From positions 39,865,320 to 39,929,319 of the forward strand of contig OZ024724.1 in the NCBI GenBank assembly GCA_964016875.1: a stretch of DNA of 64,000 nucleotides, read 5' to 3'. The position numbers and the translations under genes are program-made. Below, piece after piece: positions 22,464 through 34,073 of the stretch (within the stretch, counting starts at the first letter, position 1; every line of letters begins with the position of its first letter). This DNA is from Fallopia convolvulus. Its lineage: Eukaryota > Streptophyta > Magnoliopsida > Caryophyllales > Polygonaceae. Under the pieces are notes generated by a model. That model saw nothing but the letters and a program-made list of their open reading frames with translations. It was not told the origin of the DNA and made no database searches.

Positions 22464-23840
22464 TGTTGAAAGAGTTTCTTGAGAACAAATAAATTTATAA
22501 GCAAGACCCCGTTGTGTATAGCATAGTCAGGTTCGTCCACGGGAGAGAGTCAGTATCAAGTTTTGTTCTTACTTAGGGCTCAAGTAATCAATCAAAGGTA
22601 GGGTTTTTATCAATAAAGAGAGAAAATCTAAGGTTTTGGTATCCCCACAACAATAATTATGCATACATACACCAATGAAACACATAGATCATGCTTTTAT
22701 CACATAAAGTTGCTAATTTTCGTTAACTAAGAAAGTAAATCAACTAACTTTCGTCTAATCAATAAACTTACTATCTATCTCTTCTACTTCAACTTACACT
22801 GATCCGCTTTCGCTTCAAAACCCTAATTGGCTAATTCTGATTCAAAGTTTCTGCTTTCGCTTCAACTATGAACAAGACATTCCTTTCCACTTTCGTTTCA
22901 AGGATCAAGAACAAGAGAATAGATTCATGATAAAAACAATCAAAACATGATCAAGAGCAAACATACATAACCATTGTTGGGTTTAACCGCAACCTTAGAG
23001 AGAAAGACTACTCACCATTCATGATTGAAAGCAAAGAAATTGAATTAAAAGACATACAAATTGAATCCAAAACAAAATTTGTCTTCCAAGCAAACTCCAA
23101 TCTCGTCTCTTTATCTCTATTTCACACCCCTCTCCTCTTCTCTCTTTCTCTCCTCCTCAAAATTCCCCTCCAAAAGATGATATAAAAACTAGAGCTAGAC
23201 ATGAGTATTTATAGAGAAACTAAAGCTATCTATAAGGAAATAAATCTTCTAAAAGATATATTCCTTAAAGAAACTAATAAAAGCATAAAGATATGGGATA
23301 AAAGATCATTAAATGTGCCCACTCGGATTTCCCTACCGACATGGGACCCTCGGTACCGACCCCATCAGGGTCGGTAGAGTTCAGTTGCTGAATTCTCGAC
23401 TTTCTTCTTCCTGGGGACCTCGTTAATGACCTTGACCACCTCGGTAATGACCTTTGCCACCTTGGTAATGATCTTTACTGCGTTGAAATTTGGCTCGAAA
23501 CCAAGACGTCTCCCTCATTATTTGGGTCGTTAACCTCCTTTTTGCCTTGATTCTTCTTCCTTATGCTCGGTAACGGGTCTCTAGACTTCTCTCATGGCTT
23601 GAACTTGATCTCAATATCTTTCTTGAGTGCTTTATTCCTTCGGTTTCTCATCTTCTCCTAAAATATGCTCCAAACAGCTCCAAAACCTATATAAACACCA
23701 CCAAAGCTTATGTAGACCCCATATCATAAGAAAATACGAAAACCTACACAAACAACTCAAAACAAAACACAAAACTAAAGAAGAAGTCTCAAACACACTA
23801 AAATATACTCTAAAAACACAACTAAAAAGGCGGACATCCA
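22464..23840 (-). repeat. 3' LTR of element 1
   Basis: It is 1377 bases long, starts TGTTGAAAG on the plus strand and ends GACATCCA, and aligns end to end with 31732-33104. A minus-strand TATA box CTATAAATA lies at 23206-23214, consistent with minus-strand transcription. Confidence 0.9.
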
Positions 23841-25438
23841 AACACCTCATACCTACTTAGACTTGCTTGTCCTCAAGCAATCAACTAGAGATCAATCAAA
23901 ATCATCATCACATTCTTCAAGTCAATGCCCTTATCAAAAACAACATCATAAGCACAAGTAGAAGAAATAGATAAGTGAATCTAACATCATCACACATATA
24001 AGAGCAACCTCAAGCAAACGCAACTAAAAATCCAACCTCACAAGGGTAATGTATTTTACTCAACTCTCAATTGTTTAGGCTTAGAATGACAACTCTCAAC
24101 TCAATCCAATATGCAAAAATTCATAGTCATTGTTACATATATCACCAAACTCTCCACCGGAGATGTCAAAACACATGAACATCATCAAGAGAACTTAGGG
24201 TCAATGAAAAACTTCATTGAAGCTTCCATTCGGCCGGGTTATAATGGGGTTTGGTAATAACAATAAGGCGTGGAAATATTTTGGCTATGTGGTGCTAAAA
24301 ATCCGAGAATATAGACTCCTAAACTTACAACACAACTCACCTACTCTTCAAAACAACTTACCAAACTCACTAAACATTAAAGCACACTCAACTCATTAAC
24401 CCATTTAAAATCCCAACTAATCTTGCTTAAAATAACAAGGAGGATTTGGCTCATGCAGTTTATTCACTACTTCAACCTTATTTCCTTTTCAACTTTTTCT
24501 CATCTTTTTTTTTCTCGAGTTTTTCATTGCTGATTTTTTTTCTGGAAAGGTCGGTACCGATCCTACTAGGGTCGATAACGATATCAATGTTTTGATTTTT
24601 TTTCTTTTCTTTGTTTCTTTTCTTAGTGCGTACAAAGAACCAAACTCCTTTTACATAACAAACTGCATGCTTATCAAGTACCCAACCCAAATTACCCCAC
24701 ACTTGAACCAGTACATCTTACTCAACAAAATCAAGTCCTACCAACTAAGTCCTAATCCCCTGATAGGGTCAATCTAATATCGGCTAGGGAACAATTTTGT
24801 GGAGCTAAAAATAGAAGGCTTAAAGGCTCAACTTGGCTTCAAAAAGAGGATGATGATAAAGTAGGTAAAAAGAGAGGATAAAAGTGGTTTAAAGAAATAA
24901 GTTACCTTTGCCCTAAGGTGGCTTCTCTTCGGCTTTGTAGGGATCAAGAGAATCCCCATACTTATCCGGAAGAACATCAAAGTTTCTTTATAAGAGATGT
25001 GGTCCTCTATCATTAATCAATATGCTCGGAAGTCCTACATAAGGGTTAGAAAAATCCGAAAACCAAGGGGGTTTCGACTCTTTCACAACATGAATAGTAG
25101 GATGGGATATAGAACAAGGATATAAGAAAGGATCATGACCGAAATTAATTGGATTAGAGTAAAAGACTCACCGGGATTGATCAGACATGGGGTCGTTACC
25201 GAGATAGATGGGGTCGTTAACGACCTTGTTGGTTGCATCAAATCTTCGGTAACGGGCTGGAATTCGCCCTCAGCATTTTGATCCTTCAGAGAATGGTCGG
25301 TACCGACACATGGGGGGTTGGTAGGCTCCTCGGTAAGTGTGACTTCCTTTAACTATCTTGTTTCTATACTCAGAGAAGGGTCGGTACTGACCCATGGTGG
25401 GTCGGTAGGCTCTTTAGTACTGCTTTTAGCGACCTCTT
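23841..25438 (-). other. Element 1 region between protease and 3' LTR, no RT or integrase
   Basis: Only short minus-strand frames remain and none shows RT, RNase H or integrase motifs. Next to the LTR the minus strand reads GAGGACAAGCAAG, a phrase often found before the polypurine tract of Athila/Tat elements. Several GGTCGGTACCGA-type motifs occur (24550, 25296, 25381). Confidence 0.6.
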
Positions 25439-26311
25439 TCACGGCAGGATTGAAGCGAAACTCGACCTTCTCTTCTCCAATATCAAAGTGAGGAGTCCCT
25501 TCCTAACATCAACACGTGCCTCAGCGGTGGCTAAGAATGGCCTCCCAAGAATGATTGGCACCACATGGTCTTTTTGCATCTCCATAACTATGAAGTCGTT
25601 TGGGATAAAGAATTTGCCTACTTGAACAAGGACATCCTCAACAAATCCAGTTGCTTTGACACATGATCCATTCACCATATAAAGATTCATGTTGATAGGT
25701 TCCAGTGGTCCCATATTGGCCTTGGACCAAATAGAGAGTGGTCGGAGACTAGCATTGACACCTAAATCACACAAAGCTTTAAACTAATAAGCTCCCATCC
25801 CAATTAATGGCAAGCTTACCTGGATCGCCTAGGTTTTCTAGGAGTTCTATGGATTGGACCTCGTTAGTTAGCTTTGGTATAGGCAAGCATTTCATTAAGA
25901 GCCTCAGGAAATGGTATAGAAATATTTAGACCTTGAAGAATTTTGACAAAGCGTCTAAACTTTCCTTCCGTGACATCATTAGCTTTCTTGGTCGAGAAAG
26001 GAAGAGTCTTTGACGGACTTGGAGTAGAAAGAGGCTCGGATCGAGGCTCTACCGAATCGACAAGAGGGTCGATCAGTGTAGATAAAGGGTCGGTACCGAC
26101 CCTATGGGGGTCGATAATGACTTTGTGACTTACCCGGTCTAGAGGGCTCGTTAACGACCTGGGTGGCGTCGGTAACAATCCGTTGAGCTTTGGTATTGAA
26201 CCTGTTGAGGTCGGTAATGAACTTGACTGGGGCGTTGTCTTCAACGTTGTGCTCAGTATCTGTAGGCTTTGATTGATCAGGCAATGCTTTGCCACTTCTT
26301 AGATGTATGGT
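25439..26311 (-). pseudogene. Gag-protease remnant of element 1
   Basis: From 26311 the minus strand encodes HLRSGKALP, the start of the Athila/Tat gag-protease linker. A Pro/Thr/Asp-rich linker follows, with repeated GTDP/IDP peptides and EGKFRRFVKILQGLNISIPF. The retropepsin part (25774-25439) begins CDLGVNASL and ends VPIILGRPFLATAEARVDV, the flap and second conserved block of plant gypsy proteases. Frames are broken near 25790-25860. No polymerase follows. Confidence 0.8.
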
Positions 26312-27616
26312 TGATATCCACCTTTTTAGTCGTGTTTTTAGGGAGTGTTTTTATGTGTTTGAGTCTTTTTCTTTAGTTTTGTGTTTTGTTTTGAGTCGTT
26401 TGTGTAGGTTTACATATTTGCTTAAGATATGGAGTCTACATAAGCTTTGGTGGTGTGTTTATAGGGTTTGGAGCTGTTTTGGAGCATATTTTGAAGAAAG
26501 GAGAAAAGCACTTCAAGATAACACTCAAGAGAGAGATTGAAGATCAAGTTCAAGCCATGAGAGAAGTTTAGAGACCCGTTACCGAGCCTAAGGAGAAAGA
26601 ATCAAGGCAAAACAAGGTGTAACCAGCCCTATACCGAAGTTTTACTCTCAGTTACAAGCTTGTTTTCAACGCTAAAGGGGTCGATAACGACCCTGTGAAG
26701 GTCGATAACGAGGCTGCAGGGGTCGATACCGAGGTACACAGGGTCGGTAGCGAGTTGTTCAGCAAGTTTGAAGAATTCAGCAAAGAATTCTACCGACCCT
26801 GGTGGGGTCGGTATCGAGGCACTCAAGGTCGTTAGCGAACAGCCGAGTTGGGGCATTTAATGATATTTTATCCCTATTATTAGATAGTTTTAAGGGATAT
26901 ATCTTTTAGAGATTTATTTCCTTTTAGATAGCTTTAGTTTCTATATATATACTCTTGTTCTAGCTTTAGTTTTCTAGATCCCACAATCAACCTTGTTTAG
27001 GGTAGAAGTTAGAAAAAGAGAGAGAAGAGAGGGGGCGTGAGAGAGAGACGAGAATTGGTGTTGCTTGGAAGACAAGCAATCTCTGTTTCTAAGGTTGGGG
27101 TTAAATCCAACAATGGTTGTGCATGCTTGTTTGTGATCATGATTTGATTGTCTTTATTGCATGATTCTATTCTCTTGTTCTTAATCCTTGAAACGAAAGT
27201 TAAAAGGGAATTTCTCATTCATTGTTGAAGCGAAATCAGAAACTTTGAATCAGAATAGTCAACTTAGGGTTTTGAAATGAAAGTGGATCAATCCCAGTTG
27301 AAGTAGAAGAGATAGATAATAAGTTTATTGATAGAACGAAAGTTGATTGATTTACTTGCATAGTTGACGACTTTATGTGATAAAGGCACGATCTTTATGT
27401 TTCATTAAACGTTTGTATGCATGATTGTTGTTGTGGGGACACCTAAAGCATAGCTTTTCTCCCTTTATTGATAAAAACCTGAACTTTCTCTCTTACTTGC
27501 ACCCTGAGGAAGAACAAAACTTGATTCTGACTTTATTCTGTGGACAAACCTGACTCTCTTGTACTCAGCGGGGTCTTGATTATAAATTTATTTGTTGTTA
27601 AGAAATGCTTTCAACA
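26312..27616 (+). repeat. Solo LTR of the element 1 family, inverted
   Basis: It is the reverse complement of LTRs 22464-23840 and 31732-33104 over its whole 1305 bases, starting TGATATCCACC and ending CTTTCAACA. ATGGT is duplicated exactly at 26307-26311 and 27617-27621. The insertion splits element 1's gag, which reads on directly on both sides. No internal region remains, so it is a solo LTR from a copy that inserted in the opposite orientation. Confidence 0.92.
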
Positions 27617-27621
27617 ATGGT

Positions 27622-27843
27622 TACGATCTGTCCTCTAGGGTTTTGATCGGGAAGGCCGAGTAGTTGCCCATGAGGTCGTGGAATTTGTGCAGCTAGGTCT
27701 CTGAGTTGGGAATTTACGCTCTTCTTCCATGTCTCTAGCTCTCCCAACTGTTTCATCGGGTTGTTTAGGTCAGCACGGACTCCATCAATCTTGTTGTTAA
27801 CGTCGTTTATTCCTTCAAGAAGTCCTCGTACCCAAGACGGCGG
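27622..27843 (-). pseudogene. Gag C-terminal segment of element 1
   Basis: The minus-strand frame encodes a coiled-coil-like stretch (INDVNNKIDGVRADL, then LETWKKSVNSQLRDLAAQI and RPHGQLLGLP). This is the usual gag tail before the protease linker in Athila/Tat elements. It is bordered by the hAT target duplication at 27836-27843 and by the solo LTR target duplication at 27617-27621. Confidence 0.75.
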
Positions 27844-28014
27844 TAGACCTGGGTCACGGTTCGATTGAACCAGAGAACCGCCGGTTCAGAAACTGACGGG
27901 TCCGGTTTCCGCTACGGTTCTGGTTTGTCCACCCCCGGAACCGGTGAACCGGCGGTTCCGGTTCAAACCGCCAGTTTTCGGGTTAATGAGTACCATTTTC
28001 TTCGAATTCCGAAA

Positions 28015-28118
28015 CTATGACCGCGACCTGAGACCCGCGGTCGCGGTTTTCTCAACAGAAAGCTCGGTTTTGGGACAAAAACAAAACCGCAACCGTGGGT
28101 CTCAGGTTGCGGTCGTAG
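28015..28118. repeat. GC-rich inverted repeat, left subterminal part of the hAT element
   Basis: An arm at 28015-28050 (ACCGCGACCTGAGACCC core) pairs with 28083-28118 (GGGTCTCAGGTTGCGGT core). The mismatches are almost all C-to-T or G-to-A at CpG sites, as expected from methylation decay. Confidence 0.85.
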
Positions 28119-28474
28119 AATGGGAAACCGTGATCGCGACCCTCAGGCCGCGACCGCGGTTTTGATTAAAATGCCAACGGCTAGTTCATAATTCCAACGG
28201 CTAGTTGATAAATTTACCTATAAATACCCACTAAATGATCTCATTCTCACCCACACTACCAATCTCTCTCAATCTCTCAAGTTTACAAAGCTCTCTCAAT
28301 TCTCAATCTTTACTAGTTGTTACAATTGCTTTCATAATTGTTCTTTAAAAAAATTAGCATAATTGTCTTTTACATCTTATTGCTTTGTAATTTTAAGGTT
28401 TGATATCTTCTTAATTACATATTTCTTTACCATACCTTACTCTTTGCTTACTTGTTTAGTTACATTTTAAGAAA

Positions 28475-29104
28475 ATGGAAGGATTTCTTAACATTGATAA
28501 AAAAAATTGGCTCACAAGAGAGTGGTGCAAATGTAGAATTTGTACCCCTGTTAACTTGTTGGACTTCTCAAATCCCAATGTGGTACAACCGGTATCGTCC
28601 ACTCCCGATGAAAATGAGGGAGTGGATGTGGATCATGGATTTGAGGCGAGTGAGGCTCCATCCCTTAAATCCGACATTTTTACAAAACATTTTCGAAAGG
28701 GAGTTTATAATGCATCTACCAAGAAATTTAAAATTCATTGTAACTATTGTACTAAGGTTTACACATGGTTGTCGGGATCGGACTATGGAACATTATCCGT
28801 TCACGTGAAAAAAGCACACCCCGACAAGATAGGCATGATGCGAGGACAATCCCAGCTCTCTGGGCTTGCAACTTCTTCTTCCCTTAATCCTCATCATAAT
28901 TACTCTCATTTATTTACTTATAACCATAATGATAGCATGTATGCCTTCTCTGAGCCTATTTGTGTTTATCACTTATCATTTAGTTTTTCCAAAAAGTTAG
29001 GATTTAACAATTGGATGACTAATCATGTACAACCCGCTTATAAACCCGCATTGAATGTGAGGGGCGTAAAATCTCCGAACTCTGTGGTGCTATTGATGCT
29101 ATGA
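28475..29104 (+). pseudogene. hAT transposase N-terminal fragment with BED zinc finger
   Basis: This 209-codon frame begins MEGFLNIDKKNW and contains a BED-type zinc finger at about residues 70-115: SDIFTKHFRKG, then CNYCTKVYTWLSG with its two cysteines, then HVKKAHP with the histidines. BED fingers bind the ends of hAT elements. After about residue 125 the sequence loses similarity and the rest looks like a joined fragment. The catalytic RNase H-like core is missing, so the protein cannot transpose. Confidence 0.8.
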
Positions 29105-29807
29105 AAGTGAAATGGTTGAACTATTATAAAGTTATCCCTGATATTTATCTTGTTGCTTGTGTGTTTGATCCTAGGTTTAAGATGAGTGGTTTAGAAATGT
29201 TTTTGAATGGTTATTTTGATGCATTGGGATGTTAATGATGATATTGCTAGTGTTGAGGATATACTTAGTAAAGTTAGAAGATCAATTGAGGAATTGGTTA
29301 CCAAATATTCATCTAGTATTAGTTCTTCTCCATTACCTCTACATTCATCTTCCTCTTCGAGCTCGAGTGTCCTTGGTGCTACTAAAAGGGGGGGCTAATC
29401 TTTTGCATACCCTTACCAAGAGACCGAAACATTCAAGATCGAATGCGGAGTTTGAAACCTATCTAACAATACACTTGGAGTTTGGTGAAGGAGAATTTGA
29501 TATTTTAGCTTGGTGGAAGACCCACAAGAAGACTTTCCCAACCTTGGTCAAGATCATGGCTCAAGTGCTTGTTGTTCCCGCCTCAACCGTATCGTTAGAG
29601 AAAACATTTAGCGAAGGAGGACACGACCTAGACGCAAAACGATCGAGTTTAACGCCCAATGTCTTGGAAGCCCAAGTGTGCGTATGTGATTGGAAGAGGG
29701 TGGAAATTCGTCAACAAAAGACGGAGGTATCCAAAACTTCCGACTCGGACGACCAAGACGATGACTCCCAATCTCAATCCCAAAGCGCTTCCGATGAATC
29801 AATGTAG
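29060..29807 (+). pseudogene. hAT transposase C-terminal fragment (dimerisation domain)
   Basis: A short segment near 29100-29230 encodes KVIPDIYLVACVFDPRFKM, the end of the transposase core. Another frame to 29807 encodes the hAT C-terminal dimerisation domain: LAWWKTHKKTFPTLVKIMAQ, VVPASTVSLEKTFSEGG, LDAKRSSLTPNVLEAQVC, then a Ser/Gln/Asp-rich tail. The two are in different frames, with a stop between them. Confidence 0.85.
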
Positions 29808-29970
29808 ATGGTAAGCAAATCGGGGTTTCATAACGAAAGGTAAGAGAACTACGTGGGATTTGATTCCTCTATAACCCCGAGAGGATACATAGGCAACTTA
29901 ATTTTCAGTCCAAGTCCTTTAATTATCCAACTTTTTTTTGTTTTGAAGAACAATTGCCTTGATCCAATTT

Positions 29971-30177
29971 CCACGACGCGATCGCGGGTTAGCCAAACCA
30001 CGACCGCGGGTGAATAATCGCGACGCGGATTGGGTGCCGCAATCGCGGTCCCGCCTTTGTTGAAAAAACAGAAGTTTTGTTTTTTCAACAAAGTCGGGAC
30101 CGCGATCGCGACACCTAATCCGCGATCACAATTCTTCTCCTGCGGTCGTGGTTTGGGTAACCCGCGATTGCGGTATA
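29971..30177. repeat. Long GC-rich inverted repeat, right subterminal part of the hAT element
   Basis: Arms of about 100 bases (29971-30070 and 30078-30177) surround a loop of only seven bases. The arms meet at TTTGTTGAAAAAACA and its complement and share CAATCGCGGTCCCG-type blocks. Mismatches cluster at CG sites. Confidence 0.88.
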
Positions 30178-30367
30178 CCTTGGATTTAAACCGGAATTAT
30201 TTTTTTAAAAAATTTCCGATTCCGAACCGGAACCGGGAGAAACCGGCTCCGGAACCGGCGGAAACCGGAACCGTGGAACCGGCCCATGCCCAGTTCCGGA
30301 TTCGGTTGCATGGTTCCGAGGAACCGAAACCGCCAGTTTGCAAACCAGAACCGGGTCTAGACGGCGA

Positions 30368-31377
30368 CTCTTGATAGCCTAGAGGTCGGTAAGGCGGAAC
30401 CCTTAGTTCTTGATGAGGAGGTTGGCTCCCTTGACCATGTGCATAATTGCCCCAACTGGACTGATTGTTATTCTTCCCTGTATAAGAATTATATACTTGG
30501 TTCCTATAGGGACCCCGCATGAAGTTAGCTTCTTCATATGCCTCAACAGCACGGACCTGTTGTAAGTTGGTGCAGGCAGAAGTAGCATGGGCTTGAGACC
30601 CGCATTCTTTACAAGACTAAGATGATTTAAAGTAACTTACTTGCTTTTTCAGGAGGTTGATCTCGTCTTGCATGAATTGGTATTTCACCTCGGAGTCTAC
30701 CTCGGTCGTCTAGGGATTATACAGCTTCCTTTGGGACTTCTGGGCTTGATGTGTCCCGTACATTGCATCGTAGTTGGTTAACTTGTCAAGCAGCGCCCAA
30801 GCCTCCTCGGGATCCATCTTTATGAATCCGTAAGCAGTATGCAAATTGATGCAGTTTTTTGTTTCAGCATTGATCCCTTGGAGGAAAATCTGTTGGAGCA
30901 CATATTGTGGTTGCCCATGGGTAGGGCAATATCGCAGCAACTCCTTATATCTCTCCCAAGTCTCCACAAAGGTCTTATTAGGTAGCTGGTGTTAGGAGGT
31001 GATGCGTTTCCTTAGCTCCGTAGTTTTGGCAGGTGGGAAAAACTTTGTCATGAATAAGTCACGCAAAGCTCTCCACAACCTGACCGACTTAGTAGGTAGG
31101 CTCTCTAACCAACTAAAGGCCTCTTGATCAAGGATAAAAATTGAGATTTGATCTCAAAAGCTTTCTCTATCTCTGGGAGAACAATTGCTGATTTTGGCAC
31201 CCTTAGTTCTGGGTGCATGTATTGCTTAGCATTCCTTGGAAAGGCATTCAACTGATCTTGTAGATGAGCAACATTCTCTTGCTCACGTGCAACCTCAGCA
31301 GTTGCATTATCTCTTTCAGCTTGGAGCCGCTCTGTCTGAGCTGGAAGGTCGGCTATCTGTTGTTCATAAGTCATCAT
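30368..31377 (-). pseudogene. Gag N-terminal and core remnant of element 1
   Basis: On the minus strand a coiled-coil start (YEQQIADLPAQTERLQAERD) is followed by PELRVPKSAIVLPEIEKAFE, the conserved gag entry of Athila/Tat elements. After a break comes KFFPPAKTTELRKRI near 31035 and then ETWERYKELLRYCPTHG with LQGINAETKN (30965-30840), the Retrotrans_gag core. The frame continues through Asn/Tyr/Gln-rich sequence to the hAT insertion at 30359. Frame breaks near 31140, 31000 and 30710 make it non-functional. Confidence 0.85.
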
Positions 31378-31709
31378 GGCTCTATTTTGTCGTAATTTGT
31401 GGTGAAAGGATCACTCTGGTTCAAAGTCGACTACTGAATCGAAGACAACTCGGCGTCCTCCAAATGGCATGCACTGAAAGTAAAAACAAGAACATAAACA
31501 AAATTAAAAGCAAAACGGTTTCTCAAAGAGGGTTGGTATTGGGGACCAAAGGGTCGATAACGAGCTGATAGTTATCCCGTAAAACGAAAAAACAGAAGAA
31601 AAAAAAACTAAGTTTGTCAACATGGTCGGTACCGACTTGGGTAGGGTCGTTACCGACTCGATAAAGTACTCGAAAACCCTAAAAAAATAAAACTTGGCAC
31701 AATTGAAAT

Positions 31710-31730
31710 CTCCACGGTAACAACGCCAAT
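31710..31730 (-). other. Decayed primer-binding site of element 1
   Basis: Directly after the 5' LTR the minus strand reads TTGGCGTTGTTACCGTGGAG. This resembles the TTGGCGCCGTTGCCGGGGA site common in Athila/Tat elements, with changes mostly of the C-to-T or G-to-A kind. Confidence 0.55.
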
Positions 31731-31731
31731 T

Positions 31732-33104
31732 TGTTGAAAGGGTTTCTGGACAACAAATAAATTTATAATCAAACCCCGCTGTGTATAGCAAAGTCAGGTA
31801 CGTCCACGGGAGAGAGTCAGTATCAAGTTTTGTTCTTACTTAGGGCTCAATTAATCAATCAAAGGTAGGTTTTTTATCAATAGAGAGAGAAATTTTGAGG
31901 TTTTAGTATCCCCACAACAATAATTATGCATAGATACGCCAATGAAACACATAGATCATACTTTTATCACAAAAAGTTGCCAACTTTCGTTAACTAAGCA
32001 AGTAAGTCAATCAACTTTCGTCCAATCAATAAACTTACTATCTATCTCTTCTACTTCAACTTGGATTGATCGCTTTCGCTTCAAAACCCTAATTGGCTAA
32101 TTCTGATTCAAAGTTTCTACTTTCGCTTCAACTATGAACGAGAAATTACTTTTCCACTTTCGTTTCAAGGATCAAGAACAAGAGAATATATTCATGATAA
32201 AAACAATCAAAACATGATCAAGAGCAAGCATATATAACCATTGTTGGGTTTAACCTCAACCTTAGAGAGAAAGACTAATCACAATTCATGATTGAAAGCA
32301 AAGAAATTGAATTAAAAGACTTACAAATTGAATTCAAAACAAAATTTGTCTTCCACGCAAACTCAATCTCGTCTCTTTATCTCTATTTCATGCCCCTCTT
32401 CTCTTCTCTATTTCTCTCCTCCTCAAAATTCCCCTCCAAAAGATGATATAAAAACTAGAGCTAGACAAGAGTATTTATAGAGAAACTAAAGCTATATACA
32501 AGGAAATAAATCTTCTAAAAGATATACCCTTAAGGAAACTAATAAAAGCATAAAGATATGGGATAAAAGATCATTAAATGTGCCCACTCGGATTTCCCTA
32601 CCGACACGGGACCCTCGGTACCGACCCCATTAGGGTCGGTAGAGTTCAGTTGCTGAATTCTCGACTTTCTTCTTCTTGGGCACCTCGTTAACGACCTTGG
32701 CCACCTCGGTAACAACCTTGGCCACCAAGGTAACGACCTTTACTGCGTTGAAATTTGGCTCGAAAGCGGGACGTCTCCCTCATTATTTAGGTCGTTAACC
32801 TCCTTTTTGCCTTGATTCTTCTTCCTTAAGCTCAGTAACGGGCCTCTAGACTTCTCTCATGGCTTGAACTTGATCTCAATATCTTTCTTGAGTGCTTTGT
32901 TCCTTCGGTTTCTCATCTTCTCCTAAAATATGCTCCAAACAGCTCAAAAACCTATAAAAACACCACCAAAGCTTATGTAGACTCCATATCTTAAGGAAAT
33001 ACGAAAACCTACACAAACGACTCAAAACAAAACACAAAACTAAAGAAAAAGACTCAAACACACTAAAACATACCCTAAAAACAAAACTAAAAAGGCAGAT
33101 ATCA
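31732..33104 (-). repeat. 5' LTR of element 1
   Basis: It is 1373 bases long, starts TGTTGAAAGGG on the plus strand and ends GATATCA, followed by the duplicated CTTCG. A minus-strand TATA box CTATAAATA is at 32472-32480. It differs from the 3' LTR by scattered substitutions and small indels, roughly 5 percent by eye, so the insertion is not recent. Confidence 0.92.
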
Positions 33105-34073
33105 CTTCGCTAGAGCAAATTTGGGTGATTCAAGGTTGCTTGGACATGTTTTGAAAAGTCTTAGGGCATAAAGTGAATCTTTAGAAGTCCAAATTTTTTG
33201 TTTCACCTAATGTTAAACTTGATGTGGCTTAGGAGATAAGTCAGGTCAGTGGGTTCGTCCTTACGAGCAATCTTGGGAAATACTTGGGCATGCCCTTGTT
33301 TCATCAAAAGGTTAACTTGGATATGTTCTCACCTTTGATTGAAAATTTTTCTAAGAAAACAAAAGGGTGCCAAGCTTGCTTTTTAAGTATGATGGGTCAA
33401 GTTACACTTGCAAAGTCCATGATCTCGTCTATTCTTGTATAATCAATGGTGACCATTTTGATTCATAAGGGTAGGTGTTCTAAAAGTGATCAATTCATGA
33501 CTTCTTTCATTTGGGGAGGTATAGATAGTCGACGACATATTCACTTGGTCAATTGGGATGAGGTGTGTAATAAACATTAATGGATGTTCTTTGAAAAAAT
33601 ATGTATGTAATGCTCAATGTGATAGGGATAATCCTTCCCATATTTGGAAAAGCCTAAGAGCGGGTGTTGTTGATGTTGTGATTTCGGGATCCATATGGTA
33701 CCTTGGGGATGGGCTTTTCGTTAGGTTTTGGTTGGATAAGAGGATTAGTGAAGAGAAGCTTGTTAATGTTTTGGACAACCCTATTAATCATGTTGATTTA
33801 AATTTGTCGATTGCTGAGTTTTGGGAAGCTGGGAGAGGTTGGAAGTGGGAATCGCTTGCCTCCCTCATTATGAGTGCGATGTTTCTCCAACTTGCTTTAG
33901 TGGCGGTGTCGGAAGAGCCAGGGATACTAGACATTCTTAGGTGGTCTGGGAAGGCTTGTGGGAGCTTTAGTGTGAGTTCAACCTATGAATTAGTGCGAAG
34001 AGGTCGAGGGGCGTGTAATGTAAATCAAGTTGTTTACATGAAGGATTGGAAGCTTGAGACTCAGGAAAGAATT
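33105..34073 (+). mobile_element. LINE reverse-transcriptase/connection fragment, part 2 of 3
   Basis: This resumes the LINE interrupted at 22463. The plus frame after the target duplication encodes the post-YADD region (WVIQGCLDMF, then GKYLGMPLFHQKVNLDMF and CFLSMMGQVTLAKSMISSI). It goes on to the C-terminal linker (PSHIWKSLRAG, VRFWLDKRI, WSGKACGSFSVSSTYELV). Several stops occur. It ends at about 34073 (LETQERICF), where element 2 begins. Confidence 0.82.

Larger units (their letters stand above)
27844..30359 (+). mobile_element. hAT DNA transposon, internally deleted
   Basis: The ends are TAGACCTGG and CCGGGTCTA, short inverted repeats. Flanking octamers GACGGCGG (27836-27843) and GACGGCGA (30360-30367) match at 7 of 8 bases, the 8-bp duplication of hAT elements. 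It interrupts element 1's gag. Inside are a BED zinc-finger frame and a C-terminal hAT dimerisation frame, with the catalytic middle mostly lost. Both subterminal zones carry long GC-rich inverted repeats. Confidence 0.9.
22464..33104 (-). mobile_element. Ty3/gypsy LTR retrotransposon, Athila/Tat-like, non-autonomous (element 1)
   Basis: Two direct LTRs (22464-23840 and 31732-33104) bound the element. CTTCG is duplicated exactly at 22459-22463 and 33105-33109. On the minus strand the order is 5' LTR, a PBS-like site (31710-31730), gag (31377 down to 26100), protease (25774-25439), then about 1.6 kb with no RT, RNase H or integrase, and the 3' LTR. The gag is interrupted by a hAT element and by a solo LTR. 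Loss of most of pol makes it non-autonomous. It sits inside a LINE. Confidence 0.92.

Noticed and set aside
27009..27218. Minus open frame in the inverted solo LTR
   Set aside because: It lies wholly within LTR sequence and has no counterpart of coding nature in the sister LTRs.
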